64,000 nucleotides of DNA, taken from Anaerococcus sp. mt242 (GTDB taxonomy: Bacteria; Bacillota; Clostridia; Tissierellales; Peptoniphilaceae). The stretch is taken from NCBI RefSeq assembly GCF_016798225.1, contig NZ_JAEUYX010000001.1, forward strand, positions 151,892-215,891, read 5' to 3'. The notes beneath the pieces were generated by a model. It did no database searches and was not told where the DNA came from. It saw only the letters and a list, made by a program, of their open reading frames with translations. The translations under genes were made by a program, and so were the position numbers. Each line of letters begins with the position of its first letter. Within the stretch, counting starts at the first letter, position 1. Positions 8,301-15,075 of the stretch are shown here, piece after piece.

Positions 8301-10256
8301 GATAAACCAATGCCTAAGGGTGATTTAACAATATATGCATATAATGTATCTACTGTAAAACCAACCTGGTATCTAAAAATCTATGATATAGACACAGGTA
8401 AGTTATTGAAAACTATTCCGAAATATACTGACACAGTTATTACCCAAACGTATAGTCAGAAAAATGACTATCCTGGTTATGAATTCCAGTACTTTGAAAA
8501 ACCTGGAACAAATTCTGCTAGACCAAGTAAAAATTCACATGGAATAAACAACGAAACTACAGCAAATTATGAAGTATGGGCATATTACAAGAAGGGCAAG
8601 TATACTCTAAGTTATTTTATTGGAAACAGTCAAAGTTCGGCTTACTATTATGATATTGAATATGGAAAGCCATTATTGAATTATCCACCACCTAATTATA
8701 TTGCTGGGAAAACAGTAATTAACAACAAGACGTTTCGAGGTTGGTATGACAATATGTCTGGAGCTGGTAGATCAATCGACATAAGTACAGATACTATGCC
8801 CGATAAGGACCTTACATTATATGCTAAATGGGATTCTCAAACTCATACAGTTGTTGCGTATAAAGAAAGAAATAATCCAGCTGCCGGTATAATAAAAAAA
8901 GAAATTGATCATGGCGAGATATTAAACAGAGATGATTTTAAAATCGAAAAGCCACCTGCTTTGCAGGGTAGAGATGATGTGTTTTTAAAGTGGTATGCAT
9001 TTATTAATGGCCAATTTGCAGAATATACATTCTCTTCTCCTGTTACCAGTGAGGTATACTTATATCCTGTATGGGTAGCCAGAGACCCAGAAAATCCTAA
9101 TGAGTTTAGGCAATTATCTACAATTCATAAAGTAACATATACAGCTTGGTTATCAGACGGCACACCACATTCCTATACTGATAAAAATGATTATGTAGAT
9201 AATTCTGAAGCTATAGTATTAGCACCGTATACAGATAGAAAATATCAATTTCCTGATGGTAAAGAAATCCAAATGGGAAAAGATCAAGTGTTTCAAGGTT
9301 GGCAAATTGATCCTGAAAGATCAGGCCCTAAGATAACTGAGGATATGCTAAATAAAATCTATCAGCCAGGAGATATTATAACTGTAATAGATGATATTGT
9401 ATTTGAACCAGTAGTAAGTAAATTTCCACCTACTCATTTAAAATTAGTAGAAAAACGTCCTGTTAAGCTATCTGGAAATGACGGTGAAAGAATAATTGAA
9501 GGGCGTAAGTTTGCTACAAAACCCCCAATTCCTATAAATGCAGAAGATTATGGGTTTAGAGATCATAGAGATTTAGAGAACCAACATTTAAGAGACAATG
9601 ATATAGTAGAACTCCCTGGTCCTGAGGTAGACGAAAACAAAAAGCTTATGATAGCTAATGAAGGATACACTTTTAAAGGATGGTATCGTGAATCTGATTT
9701 AAATAAACCTGATGCCATGCCATTTCAACCTGGTGATAATATCATGCTTACAAGTGATGGTGAGGAAAATATACTATATGGTATTTGGGAAGAAAAAACA
9801 TTTAATCTAAATGTGAGAAATATTATAAATGGTAACCTTCTATATGGTGACGAAACAGTCAAACTGACAATTGAGTACACAGATACACTTGGAGAAATTC
9901 AATCTAAGGAATACGAATTAAAAAATGCTGACTCTATTGACAATATAACAGTCCCATATAGTGGATTTAAAATAACTACTGAATCATCATCGCCAATGAG
10001 TAAGACTACTTATCAAGCGCAAGTGTTAGATGAAAATGGAGATAAGATTGGAACTGATAGCGGTAATGATATATATGACAAAGTTCCTGTGAATACTAAC
10101 ATAGATGTTATATTTACAACAACCATTACCATTCCTCCACCAACAGGCTTAATTGATAACTTCACCCCAATGGCTATTATGCTTGCATTAGCCAGCATGG
10201 CCTTTGCATATAGATTATATAAAAGAAATAAATTAGCAGGGGGTATTGATGAATGA
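5325..10256 (+). CDS. Large pilus tip adhesin-like surface protein with InlB-type repeats
   Basis: A 1643-aa secreted wall protein, placed where FCT pilus loci carry the Cpa-type tip adhesin. It starts at a TTG (RBS AAAGGGGG, 10 bases upstream) with a signal peptide ending near SKSYA. Residues about 25-120 and 255-445 are Glu/Lys/Thr-rich and probably disordered. Two copies of a ~130-residue domain lie at about 122-250 and 450-580; each opens with (Y/T)DSSY and contains an IFDxxD motif. From about 585 to 1590 come divergent InlB B-type/Flg_new repeats: strands ending in GWYY, YWLDESG, RGWYD or KGWYRES, for example YTVTFDSDGG near 773. The C-terminus is IPPPTGL plus a membrane span and KRNK tail, a sorting signal like the VPPTG of Cpa. 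The ligand is unknown. Confidence 0.82.
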   Translation: MKYKLMSAIMAFSMLVSSTIAPLAASKSYASAEIEENPTVMNEKTDEVGNDEKPAETSDTKLDIPEKAEEVKEQSPAEPKAEEQIPEIQVEKEEDTIDTAIEETDTEEIEEKEKIIDKSVDVDLYEDSSYDTLSNEAIDIKITGRMPENGTIKAYEIQNAVTDIKKENVLAFGFEIFDKDDNLYYKNPTDQYKVEIKSSKLRNLDKIYLYEKNENDIRFAQTTDFSKLSDQVKLESKAEEFAIAKDLEKEEEVTTKEQIKDEEVKSPFLINEDKKEVAEKEIEKPKDILDSLVNSVDEKQTIEARNEKVTEEKNTEPEQENEKPSADTELVDWKKDLLEAFAGNLGDKKPVDEKNSEETIKEDKEAEEISEKETKEESTEESEDITPDSQISDEKEENSEVKTETTTEDAVKNEDLDKEASEENIEKSETNEETEDSKETEEKLTYQQVLADIYTDSSYSQKSNDQTRIKLSGRLPGFTKVKAYPVEIKIEGKEILAAYDITIFDENDEEYKVTEKNDINVQITNQKIKEAKEVEVYHKKSEFTPEEKVDIENKNRDTVSFKAESFSIYAVTEDDKNTVTVVFVNKNYENEKEPIREIWDIQTLRDGEYVKQPELPIFSYKGKFIGWYYYKYEDSIAAGKDIFGEKFDFNQPIKVDELRNKFKDGIIYLKGQYKDVIYVDFIDKKEYKDNDGTIKYQDEVVTTSEVSVGNKIPADEISRELGEPGFVFSHWSLTPNGAPYPINDPISKTSDGVSKKGYYTELKLYAVYKKAYTVTFDSDGGTPVTKLVVNEGETAKFGDHTKPTKVGYKFDYWLDESGNKFDENTAITRNRRLKAKYTPLASEFTINHWVQNANDDGYTLELDKIVPGQTGTKTDLPSSYKLSDQEMKNRDIMYVKSDIESENLPKIIRGDKSTTINLYYNRKTYTYRVYRDPTDAEKSRGIRSSIDVVNKMLKHGQDTSKYYDEAKKKLAELNQGEYNLKIGGLTGETVPRDKPMPKGDLTIYAYNVSTVKPTWYLKIYDIDTGKLLKTIPKYTDTVITQTYSQKNDYPGYEFQYFEKPGTNSARPSKNSHGINNETTANYEVWAYYKKGKYTLSYFIGNSQSSAYYYDIEYGKPLLNYPPPNYIAGKTVINNKTFRGWYDNMSGAGRSIDISTDTMPDKDLTLYAKWDSQTHTVVAYKERNNPAAGIIKKEIDHGEILNRDDFKIEKPPALQGRDDVFLKWYAFINGQFAEYTFSSPVTSEVYLYPVWVARDPENPNEFRQLSTIHKVTYTAWLSDGTPHSYTDKNDYVDNSEAIVLAPYTDRKYQFPDGKEIQMGKDQVFQGWQIDPERSGPKITEDMLNKIYQPGDIITVIDDIVFEPVVSKFPPTHLKLVEKRPVKLSGNDGERIIEGRKFATKPPIPINAEDYGFRDHRDLENQHLRDNDIVELPGPEVDENKKLMIANEGYTFKGWYRESDLNKPDAMPFQPGDNIMLTSDGEENILYGIWEEKTFNLNVRNIINGNLLYGDETVKLTIEYTDTLGEIQSKEYELKNADSIDNITVPYSGFKITTESSSPMSKTTYQAQVLDENGDKIGTDSGNDIYDKVPVNTNIDVIFTTTITIPPPTGLIDNFTPMAIMLALASMAFAYRLYKRNKLAGGIDE

Positions 10257-10464
10257 ATTAGAAAAAGTTGAAGAATTTTTAAGTAAAGTTAAATTTAAAA
10301 AGCAAAATATTGGCGGAGTGTCTGAGGCTGATGTTTTGGCAAAGATTCAAAAGCTTTCAGACCTCTATGCCGAAGCTTTTAAAAATCAACAAATCAAATA
10401 TGAGACTCTACTAGATGATAAGAATAGAGAAATAAAAGCATTAAGAGAGAATAGCAATGAGTGA
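10249..10464 (+). CDS. Small DivIVA-like coiled-coil protein in the pilus operon
   Basis: A 71-aa cytoplasmic-looking protein without signal peptide or membrane span. I take the ATG at 10249 (AGGGGG 5 bases upstream) over the overlapping TTG at 10246. The sequence VKFKKQNIGGVSEADVLAKI followed by a charged helix resembles the membrane-targeting turn and first coiled coil of DivIVA/GpsB proteins, but similarity is short and I would not assign the family firmly. The gene overlaps both the tip-adhesin gene (8 bases) and the next gene (8 bases), so it is tightly coupled to pilus expression. It might position the assembly machinery; that is inference. Confidence 0.6.
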   Translation: MNELEKVEEFLSKVKFKKQNIGGVSEADVLAKIQKLSDLYAEAFKNQQIKYETLLDDKNREIKALRENSNE

Positions 10465-11062
10465 AAAAATAAAAGTAGCTCATGCGGATAGTAAAACCTC
10501 GCAAGATTTTGTCGATTTTACTAATGTAAATAAAATCATCAGACAAAAGCGAGTTGATGTCTCAAATAAAAATGCAATTATAAGTTTTTTAAAAAAACTA
10601 TTACTAATCATCTTAGTATTATGGTTGTTGTTCACTTTTGTTTTTGGATTTTTTGTAGTTTATAACGACGACGTGTTTCCAAAAATGGTACCAAGTGACT
10701 TGTTGATGTACTACAGGCTTGATAGAAATTTCTATGTAGGCGATGTAGTAGTGGTAGGTAAGAATGAGGCAGACTATGCGCTACGCTTAGTAGCAAGTGG
10801 AGGAGATGAAGTAGACATCTCCAAAGAAGGTCAGTTGATAGTAAACGGATCATATCAGGCAGAAACAAATATCTTTTATCCAACAGGAGAATATGACGAA
10901 ACAGCAGAAGAAATCAAATTCCCACTAAAACTTAAAGAAAATGAAGTTTTTGCTCTAGGAGATATGAGAAGAGGAGCCAAAGATAGTAGATATTTTGGCC
11001 CGGTTGATAGAGATGAAATAAAGGGAAAAGTATTTGCCCTTTATAGAAGAAGTAAATTTTAA
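10457..11062 (+). CDS. SipA-like signal-peptidase homologue lacking the catalytic Ser/Lys dyad
   Basis: A 201-aa S26 signal peptidase I-fold protein with a cytoplasmic tail (1-45), one membrane span (about 46-69) and an extracellular domain. The box normally reading SMxP reads PKMVP, so the nucleophilic Ser is Lys76. The box normally reading YxKRVxGxPGD reads YALRLVASGGD, so the general-base Lys is Leu109. The later GD(M/N)R..SxDSR box is kept (GDMRRGAKDSRYFG). Loss of both catalytic residues is known for streptococcal SipA, a pilus-assembly factor encoded between tip and major pilin, which is the position here. It is therefore probably a non-proteolytic assembly factor. The bases were rechecked and the substitutions are real in this sequence. 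Confidence 0.85.
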   Translation: MSEKIKVAHADSKTSQDFVDFTNVNKIIRQKRVDVSNKNAIISFLKKLLLIILVLWLLFTFVFGFFVVYNDDVFPKMVPSDLLMYYRLDRNFYVGDVVVVGKNEADYALRLVASGGDEVDISKEGQLIVNGSYQAETNIFYPTGEYDETAEEIKFPLKLKENEVFALGDMRRGAKDSRYFGPVDRDEIKGKVFALYRRSKF

Positions 11063-11131
11063 TTGAAATTATCAATTACATGGAGAATTATCATCTAAGA
11101 ATTTCAGTATTTAATAAAGATTTTCGAAAAA

Positions 11132-11169
11132 AGATTTCTCCACTACGCTTCGCTCCGGTCGAAATGACA
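11132..11169 (-). repeat. Palindromic repeat R6, variant form, reverse orientation
   Basis: AGATTTCTCCACTACGCTTCG...GGTCGAAATGACA, the GTCATTTCGACC...GGAGAAATCT variant of the same type of palindromic intergenic repeat, in the gap before the major pilin gene. Confidence 0.65.
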
Positions 11170-11223
11170 AACTAGGGGGCATGAGCAAGTTTTAAAGAAT
11201 GTAAAAAACGTATAATCCCACGC

Positions 11224-11263
11224 TGTCACCCTGAGCGCAGCGATAGCGGAGCCCAAGGGTCTC
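11224..11263 (+). repeat. Palindromic repeat R7, forward orientation
   Basis: GTCACCCTGAGCGCAGCGATAGCG...CCAAGGGTCTC, closely matching R3 upstream of hydF. With R6 it forms an inverted pair 54 bases apart, ending 54 bases before the major pilin start codon. Confidence 0.75.
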
Positions 11264-11317
11264 ATAGATGAGATACTAATTAAGCTTAGGAAAAATAAAA
11301 ATAGGGAGAAAAAATAA

Positions 11318-12367
11318 ATGAATTTAAACAATATTTTCAAAAAAGTAAGCGGTATTGCTCTAGCAGGAGCAATTGCATTTGCAGGATTTGCAGGTAGTGC
11401 AAAAGCATCATCACCTACACCTAATAATGGTCAAGGTGAATCAACAGATGCTCCTTCTATCACAAAAACAGTAGATGCAGGTGGTAAATATTTCGGTGGT
11501 TCTGATTTCAAATTTAATGTAGCTAGAACTACTGTCTCAGATAATGAATATGGAAAATGGGTAAAACCAACTGCAGATCCTGGAATTATAGAAGAGGGTG
11601 AAAGAACAGTTAGGATTAATGCTGGGACTACAACCGAAGAATTAACAAACTCAGTTGATTTAGGAGTTAAAGCTCCAGCTGATTCAGTTCAACCAGGTGT
11701 ATATAGATATGTAATTACAGAGAAAAATCCAAATATCTCAGGTATGGAAGAGAATGAACAATCATTTAATGTGGATGTGTTTATTCAAAGCACAACTGAT
11801 AATAAACGTGAAATTGTTAAATATATAGTTTCAAGCAACGGAACAAAATCAAACCTAGAATTTACTAATAAAATCACAACAAATGATATTAAAGTTACTA
11901 AGAATATTACTGGTAACCAGGCAGACCTAAGTGATAGATTTAATTTTACAATTACATTTACTACTGAAAATAATGCTAATAACACTTCAGTACGTGTTAA
12001 TGGTGAAGCTCTTCCAGCAGGGGGAAAAACTTTTGAACTAGGTGATGACGAAAGCTTAACAATTACTGGACTAGCTACAAGCGACCAAGTTAAAATTGTA
12101 GAATCTGAATTAGATGCTAATAATGTTGAAAACTACGAAACAACTATTGAAGCTACTAATACTCAGAGAGCTACTATTGATAATGCAAATAAAACCATTA
12201 CAGCATATGGGGATGCGGGTGATATTACTTTTACAAATGATAAAAACGAAACAATTCCAACAGGTCTTATCGAAAACATCGCACCATTCGTATTAGCAAT
12301 CGCAGCAGCAGGAATTGTATTCTTTGTATACTTCAAAAGAAATAAAGAAGACGAACAATATGCGTAA
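11318..12367 (+). CDS. Major pilin, FctA-like, with isopeptide-type domains
   Basis: The 349-aa probable shaft pilin. It has a signal peptide (1 to about 31, ending GSAKA) and two immunoglobulin-like pilin domains, about 47-187 and 188-315. Each opens with a Lys-containing strand (ITKTVDAGG; IKVTKNITG), has a Glu strand (YRYVITEKN; VKIVESELD) and closes with an FTN strand (LEFTNK; ITFTND). These are the positions that form Lys-Asn isopeptide bonds in streptococcal pilins. The sorting signal is TIPTGL, then a hydrophobic span and KRNKED, comparable to QVPTG of FctA, a substrate of a class B pilus sortase. Such a sortase is encoded next. GGGAG precedes the ATG. Confidence 0.88.
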   Translation: MNLNNIFKKVSGIALAGAIAFAGFAGSAKASSPTPNNGQGESTDAPSITKTVDAGGKYFGGSDFKFNVARTTVSDNEYGKWVKPTADPGIIEEGERTVRINAGTTTEELTNSVDLGVKAPADSVQPGVYRYVITEKNPNISGMEENEQSFNVDVFIQSTTDNKREIVKYIVSSNGTKSNLEFTNKITTNDIKVTKNITGNQADLSDRFNFTITFTTENNANNTSVRVNGEALPAGGKTFELGDDESLTITGLATSDQVKIVESELDANNVENYETTIEATNTQRATIDNANKTITAYGDAGDITFTNDKNETIPTGLIENIAPFVLAIAAAGIVFFVYFKRNKEDEQYA

Positions 12368-12420
12368 TAGCTAGAATAAAATATTAAAAATTAAAATCTC
12401 GCCAGATTTAAAACGGCCCC

Positions 12421-12439
12421 TAGTCCCGGGAAGGGACTA
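12421..12439 (+). terminator. Stem-loop between major pilin and sortase genes
   Basis: TAGTCCC/GGGACTA with a 5-base loop and no adjacent U-run. It is more likely an attenuating or processing hairpin that keeps pilin mRNA above sortase mRNA than a full terminator. The rest of the 155-base gap shows no other clear signal. Confidence 0.5.
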
Positions 12440-12522
12440 CCATACAATTAACTTTTTATATACCAAAGCCCATAGCAAAGGCTTAACAATTTAAACAAAT
12501 TCCAAAGAAAGGAGCAAGCAAT

Positions 12523-13278
12523 TTGCAGACAGTAGCAAATATATCGCGTATTGGCGAGAAAATACTAGACCGTATAGTCGCAATAATTTTAATATTGGTC
12601 ATGCTTTTTGCAGGCTACTCCCTTTGGAATTCATATATGCTTTTTAGAGGTGGTTTTGCTGGGGATGAGCTTTTAAAATACAAACCTCAAATTACTGAAG
12701 ATGGCGAAAACCCTACTCTGTGGGATTTGATGAAGATAAATGAAGATGTAGTAGCTTGGGTTACTATCGATGATACAAATATCGACCATCCAGTAGTCCA
12801 AGGTGAAGACAATATGGAATATGTTAACAAAGATGTTTACAAAAACTTTGCCTTAAGTGGTGCAATATTCCTAGATTATAGAAATAATAAAGAATTCAAA
12901 GATCCATACTCCCTTTTATACGGTCACCATATGGACCAGGGTGGGATGTTTGGAGATGTGGTTCTATTTGAAAAAAAAGATTATTTTGATAAACATAAAA
13001 CTGGTACACTTTTCTTACCAAAAGAAACTTATAATATAGAGATATTTATGGTAAGCAAAATTGATGCCTATGATTCTGTTATATTTAACCCATCGTCAAT
13101 AAGCACTATGGAGGGTAGGCAAAATCTTATTGAACACGCCCGAAAAACAAAACTTCACGAACGAGATATAAATATAGGAAATGACAGAATAATAGCCCTC
13201 TCTACATGTGAAAAGGCAACGACAAATGGTAGAACGGTTATACTTGGTGTAATTAGACCAATGAATGGAGATAAATAA
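12523..13278 (+). CDS. Class B sortase, predicted pilin polymerase
   Basis: A 251-aa sortase B-family transpeptidase with one N-terminal membrane span (about 18-36). Catalytic residues are visible: H135 in YGHHMDQGGMF, C229 in STCEK and R237 in NGRTV, with the extra helix region typical of class B around residues 175-215. In streptococcal FCT pili a class B sortase encoded just after FctA polymerises the shaft, and gene order here is the same. Start: TTG at 12523 with AAAGGAG 8 bases upstream. The stop overlaps the next gene's ATG by one base. Confidence 0.92.
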   Translation: MQTVANISRIGEKILDRIVAIILILVMLFAGYSLWNSYMLFRGGFAGDELLKYKPQITEDGENPTLWDLMKINEDVVAWVTIDDTNIDHPVVQGEDNMEYVNKDVYKNFALSGAIFLDYRNNKEFKDPYSLLYGHHMDQGGMFGDVVLFEKKDYFDKHKTGTLFLPKETYNIEIFMVSKIDAYDSVIFNPSSISTMEGRQNLIEHARKTKLHERDINIGNDRIIALSTCEKATTNGRTVILGVIRPMNGDK

Positions 13279-14870
13279 TGAAAGCAATTAAAAAAATTAG
13301 AAATTTAATATTAATAGCAATGGTTATTATATTTCCATTTCTAAATACTCAAGCTGCAGGCGAAATTAAGATACCTATTTCTGTAGAGTGGTTTTATGAA
13401 GGGCAAAAGTGGGCGAGTAGTCCTCATTTTGCAAATGTAGTTATTGAGCCACAAGATGGTGCACCAGCGCCTAGCGTATCTTCTTTTAACTATCCGGGAG
13501 ATTACAAAATAGAATTTACTGCACCAGAATTTAGCAAACCGGGCAAGTATAAATATCTTATTTATCAAAATAATAAAGATTTTAAGGAAAAGGGAAGGTC
13601 AGTTACTTACGGCAAGAACAAATACATTGTGATGTTCTTTGTTCAAAACGGAACTGATGGACTTAGCACATCAGTTTATTCCTTTGATGCGGATAAAGTA
13701 GATGAGAATGATAAAAATGCTAAAGAAACTGAAATTAAGTTTGCAAATGATGATCCCCATATTCACAAAAATAATGGAGATATTGTAGATCCTAAGGATC
13801 CTTACCATCCTTTTCATCCACAAAATCCTTGGTATCCATATGATCCTATGGATCCTAAAAACCCATACCACCCAACAGAACCAAATAGACCAATTGATCC
13901 CACAAATCCAAATAGGAACGAAGAAAATACTCCAATATATCCAACAGAACCAGAGGATAAAACTAATCCAAACAAACCAATCAATCCTATAGATCCTCCA
14001 GTGCCAGGAAGAAATGAAGATTATTGGCCAGAGTACCCAAACCCTAAACCAACTGACCCAAATAATCCATCAAAGCCTGGAGATTCCGAAAATGAAAATG
14101 GCGGATGGCCCTGGTGGTGGCCAGAATGGCCTTGGAGTCCAGTAGATCCAAATGAACCTACTAATCCAAGCGATCCAGAAAATCCAATCACACCAAGCAA
14201 TCCTCCAAAAGTTAAGGAAGGTGAAAAACCTTGGTGGTGGGATAAGATAAATCCTGATAAGGATTACAAACCAGAAAATCCACCAATAGATCCAACAGAT
14301 CCACAAAATCCAACTAAACCGGTTGATACAACAAGGCCAGAACAACCTTGGTGGTGGGATATCTATTATCCAGAAAAAACATTTGACCCAGAAAATCCAG
14401 ATAAGCCAGTAGAAAAACCACCGGCTGAGAAACCATGGTGGTGGGACAAACTATTCCCAGAAGTTCCTTATAATCCAGAAGATCCATATCATCCAAATGG
14501 TAAAAATCCATCAAAAACCGAAGATGACTCTACAAGTCCAGATAAAGGAAATAAAGAAGATGGAGAAATTGATAAGGGAGACGGTCAAAACAAGGACCAC
14601 GAAAATGATGATGCATCAAGAAAAAATAGAAAAGATAATGAATCTGACTTATCAGAAAGCACAGTAAAATCTCCATCCTCAAATATCCAAGATGATAAAC
14701 AAAATCAAGGTATCTTTGGCTGGGGAAGAAAGGGCAGCGATAGGTCATCAACTGGCCGCGTCAAAACTGGTATAGAAAGTGTTGGTATGTGGTTAATTAT
14801 ATTGTTAATTGCAGCATATGCACTTTATAAACTAGAAAAGCAAAAAAGAAAAAATCCACATAAAGACTAA
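13278..14870 (+). CDS. Proline-rich basal pilin (FctB-like) with Trp-triplet repeats
   Basis: A 530-aa wall protein with a signal peptide (1 to about 27) and a single pilin-like beta domain (about 28-157). The domain has a GKYKYLIYQ strand, but the usual Glu and opening Lys of an isopeptide domain are not evident. A Pro-rich stalk (about 165-420) of DPxxP-type repeats follows. Within it WPWWWPEWPW precedes three spaced PWWWD motifs, each starting a ~35-residue unit. A charged linker then leads to the sorting signal RVKTGIES, a membrane span and a basic tail. Its place after the sortase and its proline-rich stalk match FctB, the cell-wall base of FCT pili. The WWW motifs are unusual. Confidence 0.82.
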   Translation: MKAIKKIRNLILIAMVIIFPFLNTQAAGEIKIPISVEWFYEGQKWASSPHFANVVIEPQDGAPAPSVSSFNYPGDYKIEFTAPEFSKPGKYKYLIYQNNKDFKEKGRSVTYGKNKYIVMFFVQNGTDGLSTSVYSFDADKVDENDKNAKETEIKFANDDPHIHKNNGDIVDPKDPYHPFHPQNPWYPYDPMDPKNPYHPTEPNRPIDPTNPNRNEENTPIYPTEPEDKTNPNKPINPIDPPVPGRNEDYWPEYPNPKPTDPNNPSKPGDSENENGGWPWWWPEWPWSPVDPNEPTNPSDPENPITPSNPPKVKEGEKPWWWDKINPDKDYKPENPPIDPTDPQNPTKPVDTTRPEQPWWWDIYYPEKTFDPENPDKPVEKPPAEKPWWWDKLFPEVPYNPEDPYHPNGKNPSKTEDDSTSPDKGNKEDGEIDKGDGQNKDHENDDASRKNRKDNESDLSESTVKSPSSNIQDDKQNQGIFGWGRKGSDRSSTGRVKTGIESVGMWLIILLIAAYALYKLEKQKRKNPHKD

Positions 14871-14874
14871 ACTC

Positions 14875-14908
14875 AAAGCTTTAGGGACATATCCCTAGAG
14901 CTTTTTTT
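14875..14908 (+). terminator. Intrinsic terminator of the pilus operon
   Basis: AAAGCTTTAGGGA (14875-14887) pairs with TCCCTAGAGCTTT (14892-14904) across a 4-base loop, followed by T-rich sequence. Confidence 0.9.
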
Positions 14909-14989
14909 GTAGAAAATTATATGGAGATCACTCAAAGTGAAAAATGTTGAAATTTAAACGTTTTATTTGAAATTATCAAGCTTATGATT

Positions 14990-15018
14990 TTGACAATATT
15001 TTCTAAAAATTGTATAAT
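14990..15018 (+). promoter_or_regulatory. Strong predicted promoter of the FIVAR surface-protein operon
   Basis: Perfect consensus: TTGACA (14990-14995), 17-base spacer, TATAAT (15013-15018). It lies 57 bases before the start codon. Confidence 0.85.
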
Positions 15019-15075
15019 TTAGATAGCTATAATTAAGCAATAAGCTTAAATGGTAAGAGAAATTAGGAGCTAGAA

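Noticed and set aside
14070..14751. Antisense ORFs over the proline-rich stalk
   Set aside because: Trp/Ile/Phe-rich translations produced by reading CCA/GAT repeats backward; no start signals.
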